Shown piece after piece: positions 4,817 to 6,474 of a DNA stretch of 6,474 nucleotides (the stretch's first letter is position 1; each line of letters starts with the position of its first letter). The DNA is taken from positions 1 through 6,474 of the forward strand of contig JAEZUY010000006.1 in the NCBI GenBank assembly GCA_023420895.1. Direction: 5' to 3'. The DNA comes from Bacillota bacterium (GTDB taxonomy: Bacteria > Bacillota > Clostridia > Tissierellales > Gottschalkiaceae). A program made the translations under genes and the position numbers. Under the pieces are notes generated by a model. It saw only the letters and a program-made list of their open reading frames with translations, had not been told where the DNA came from and searched no databases.

Positions 4817-6141
4817 ATGAGCAAAAATATTTTTAGCAATTTTGTAAAATACGTGAGCTTCAATGTTATGGGTATGCTTGGACTTTCATTTTATGTTCTG
4901 GGAGATACCTTTTTTGTCGCTCAGGCTTTAGGAGCTACTGGACTTGCAGCACTTAACTTTTCAATATCAATTTACAGTTTAGTTCATGCATCCGGCCTCA
5001 TGATAGGTATAGGAGGGGCTGCAAAATACAGTATGCTCAAATCGAGATCTATGGATTATGAGGCTGACAAAATGTTCACAGTTCAGTGAAACTCGCACTG
5101 GCAGTCAGTTTTGTATACATTATTATAGGAATTTTTGGAGCAGAAAGACTCGCTCTTCTTCTCGGTGCAGACAGCGACACACTTGGAATGACAAGAACTT
5201 ATCTCACAGTAACTCTGTGTTTTGCTCCATTCTATCTTATGAACAATACACTTCTTGCATTCGTAAGGAATGATAATAATCCGAATCTTGCCATGATAGC
5301 AATGATTACAGGAAGTGTTCTGAATGTAATACTAGACTATATTTTTATGTTTCCTTTAAGAATGGGTATGTTTGGAGCTGCATTTGCTACAGGACTTGCA
5401 CCTATTATAAGTATGGGGGTTCTTTCAATACACTTTATAAAAAAGAAAAACAGCTTCAGACTTATAAAATGTAAAGTTAAACTGAGAGTGCTTGCAGATA
5501 TAATAAAACTTGGAATGTCCGCATTTGTAACCGAAATATCTTCAGCTATAGCACTTATAACTTTCAATCTGATAATACTTCAGATAAACGGAAATCTCGG
5601 TGTAGCTTCTTATGGAATAGTTGCAAATATGGCTCTAATAGGAGTCGCAGTATTTACAGGAGTTGCTCAGGGAATACAGCCTTTAGTAAGCAGAAGCCAT
5701 GGCAAAAAAAACATCAGAGATTTGAGAAAAATAAAAAAGTATTCTATAATAACCGCGCTTATTCTTTCAGTCCTGATATATGCAGGAATGTTCTTTAAAT
5801 CAGATACTATAATAAGCATATTCAATAGTGAGAATAGCAGAGAAATAGCGGATCTTACAAAAACAGGAATAGAAATCTACTTTCTTGGATTTCTTTTCGC
5901 AGGATTCAATATAGTCATATCAATGTATCTCAGCGCTACTGAAAGAGCTAGAGATGCCTTCATAATTTCCATAAGCAGAGGATGTCTGATAATAGTTCCT
6001 CTAGTTATCCTCATGAGCAGAGTTTGGGATATGAGCGGTGTATGGCTTGCTTTCGTAATAACTGAATTTATAGTTGCAATTTTTTCAACTTATCTTTTAT
6101 TGAAAGAACGAAAAGCACGAAGAATTCAAAAAACTGCTTAA
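4817..6141 (+). pseudogene. MATE family efflux transporter (MepA/DinF-like), frameshifted
   Basis: Two abutting frames make up one MATE exporter: 4817-5089 (90 residues) and 5086-6141 (351 residues), overlapping by GTGA. Adding one G to CAGTGAAA (giving CAG GTG AAA) joins them into 441 residues, the normal family length, with about 12 hydrophobic helices. The first part holds the usual N-terminus, with SFYVLGDTFFVAQALG in helix 1. The second continues with LLGADSDTL, APFYLMNNTLLAFVRN and LNVILDYIFMF, which align by eye with MepA-type proteins. MATE pumps are inner-membrane Na+ or H+ antiporters for cationic compounds. ATG 4817 has AAAGGGAG 5 nt upstream. The second part has no ribosome site, so it would depend on coupling through GTGA. 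Expression is probably controlled by the leader RNA and terminator just upstream. As read, a functional pump is not made, unless the shift is a sequencing error or is bypassed. Confidence 0.9.
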
Positions 6142-6166
6142 ATTAAAAAATAAAATTAAGATATAC

Positions 6167-6203
6167 AAAAGAACTCTTCACATATAAAATGAAGAGTTCT
6201 TTT
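6167..6203. terminator. Bidirectional terminator between MATE and flavodoxin genes
   Basis: AAAAGAACTCTTCA (6167-6180) and TGAAGAGTTCTTTT (6190-6203) form a perfect 14-bp stem with a 9-nt loop. It starts 25 nt after the MATE stop and 43 nt after the flavodoxin stop on the other strand. The A- and T-ends let it work for both convergent genes. Confidence 0.9.
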
Positions 6204-6246
6204 AGATTTTATTAAATTAAGTGAATTGGATTGATTCAAATTTAAA

Positions 6247-6474
6247 CTATAAGCTGTCTACAGCTGATTTAAGCTCGTCTTTAACAGCATCATCCGGTCC
6301 TTCAAGACAAGTTACAGGCTCTGCAGCAAGTTCTGCACCTTTAGATTCCATACTTTCTTTCCATGTTTCCATGAACTCTCCGCCTCCCCAGCCGTAAGAG
6401 CCGAACATAAATACTTTCTTTCCTTCAAATGAAGGTATAGAATCTATTGTAGACATTACTACAGATTCTTCGAC
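6247..6474 (-). CDS. Flavodoxin, short-chain (C-terminal half; 5' end outside window)
   Basis: 75 codons are visible; the frame is open upstream to the window edge (VEESVV before an internal Met at 6456), so that ATG is not the true start. The visible part matches the C-terminal half of short-chain flavodoxins: GKKVFMFGSYGWGGGEFM, the loop that covers the FMN isoalloxazine ring with a conserved Tyr-Gly-Trp, followed by a long helix (ETWKESMESKGAEL), a strand and the final helix. Flavodoxins are soluble one-electron carriers that replace ferredoxin, often when iron is scarce. The usual GWGDGE is GWGGGE here; other family members also vary at this Asp. The FMN phosphate-binding N-terminus is not in the window, so its integrity cannot be judged. 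Convergent with the MATE gene and sharing its terminator. Confidence 0.9.
   Translation of the reverse strand, partial: VEESVVMSTIDSIPSFEGKKVFMFGSYGWGGGEFMETWKESMESKGAELAAEPVTCLEGPDDAVKDELKSAVDSL

Noticed and set aside
5070..5092. Programmed -1 frameshift in the MATE gene
   Set aside because: No X XXY YYZ slippery heptamer and no obvious following hairpin or internal Shine-Dalgarno site. A one-base deletion is the simpler reading.
5058..5567. Open frames at 5058-5273 (+) and 5337-5567 (-)
   Set aside because: Both overlap the MATE coding frame, which has clear homology; they have no motifs or ribosome sites.
1..6474. CRISPR array, tRNA or rRNA genes
   Set aside because: No regularly spaced repeats and no cloverleaf or rRNA-like sequence on either strand.

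Overview
The window is AT-rich, with roughly a third G+C by eye. Codon use favours AGA, ATA and A/T-ending codons, Shine-Dalgarno sites are AGGAGG-like, and sigma-A promoters and U-tract terminators are clear. An SLH surface protein, a DUF438 hemerythrin/PAS protein, a short-chain flavodoxin and terminator-type riboswitches together suggest an anaerobic Gram-positive bacterium (Bacillota, Clostridia/Tissierellia-like). The species cannot be told from this sequence.

Left half, minus strand (1-3965): three monocistronic genes lie head to tail, each with its own promoter; the second and third are followed by a terminator inside the window. Read in the direction of transcription they are (i) a HAD-IA phosphohydrolase, (ii) a 515-residue DUF438/hemerythrin-like/PAS/DUF1858 sensor-type protein with a Fur-box-like sequence at its transcription start, and (iii) a secreted SLH-domain wall protein that runs off the left edge.

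Middle, plus strand (4075-4816): this is the most interesting part. Two cis-regulatory RNAs stand one after the other. The first is a textbook TPP (THI-box) riboswitch with its own promoter and terminator, but no intact gene follows; about 300 bp of apparently non-coding or decayed sequence follows instead. The second has a strong extended -10 promoter and a leader that can fold either into a compact pseudoknotted domain or into an intrinsic terminator. It lies directly before a MATE-family efflux gene. Layout, architecture and conserved-looking core suggest the mepA / guanidine-IV riboswitch class, though I cannot verify that by search.

Right part (4817-6474): the MATE exporter frame is broken by a single-base frameshift near codon 90. 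Restoring one G gives a normal 441-residue, about 12-helix protein. A shared bidirectional terminator separates it from a convergent flavodoxin gene whose N-terminal half lies beyond the right edge.

Together the window shows stress and efflux physiology (possible guanidine export, possible iron-linked control of a hemerythrin-like protein, flavodoxin). It also shows two signs of decay at adjacent riboswitches: a TPP riboswitch without a target and a probable guanidine riboswitch whose target is frameshifted.
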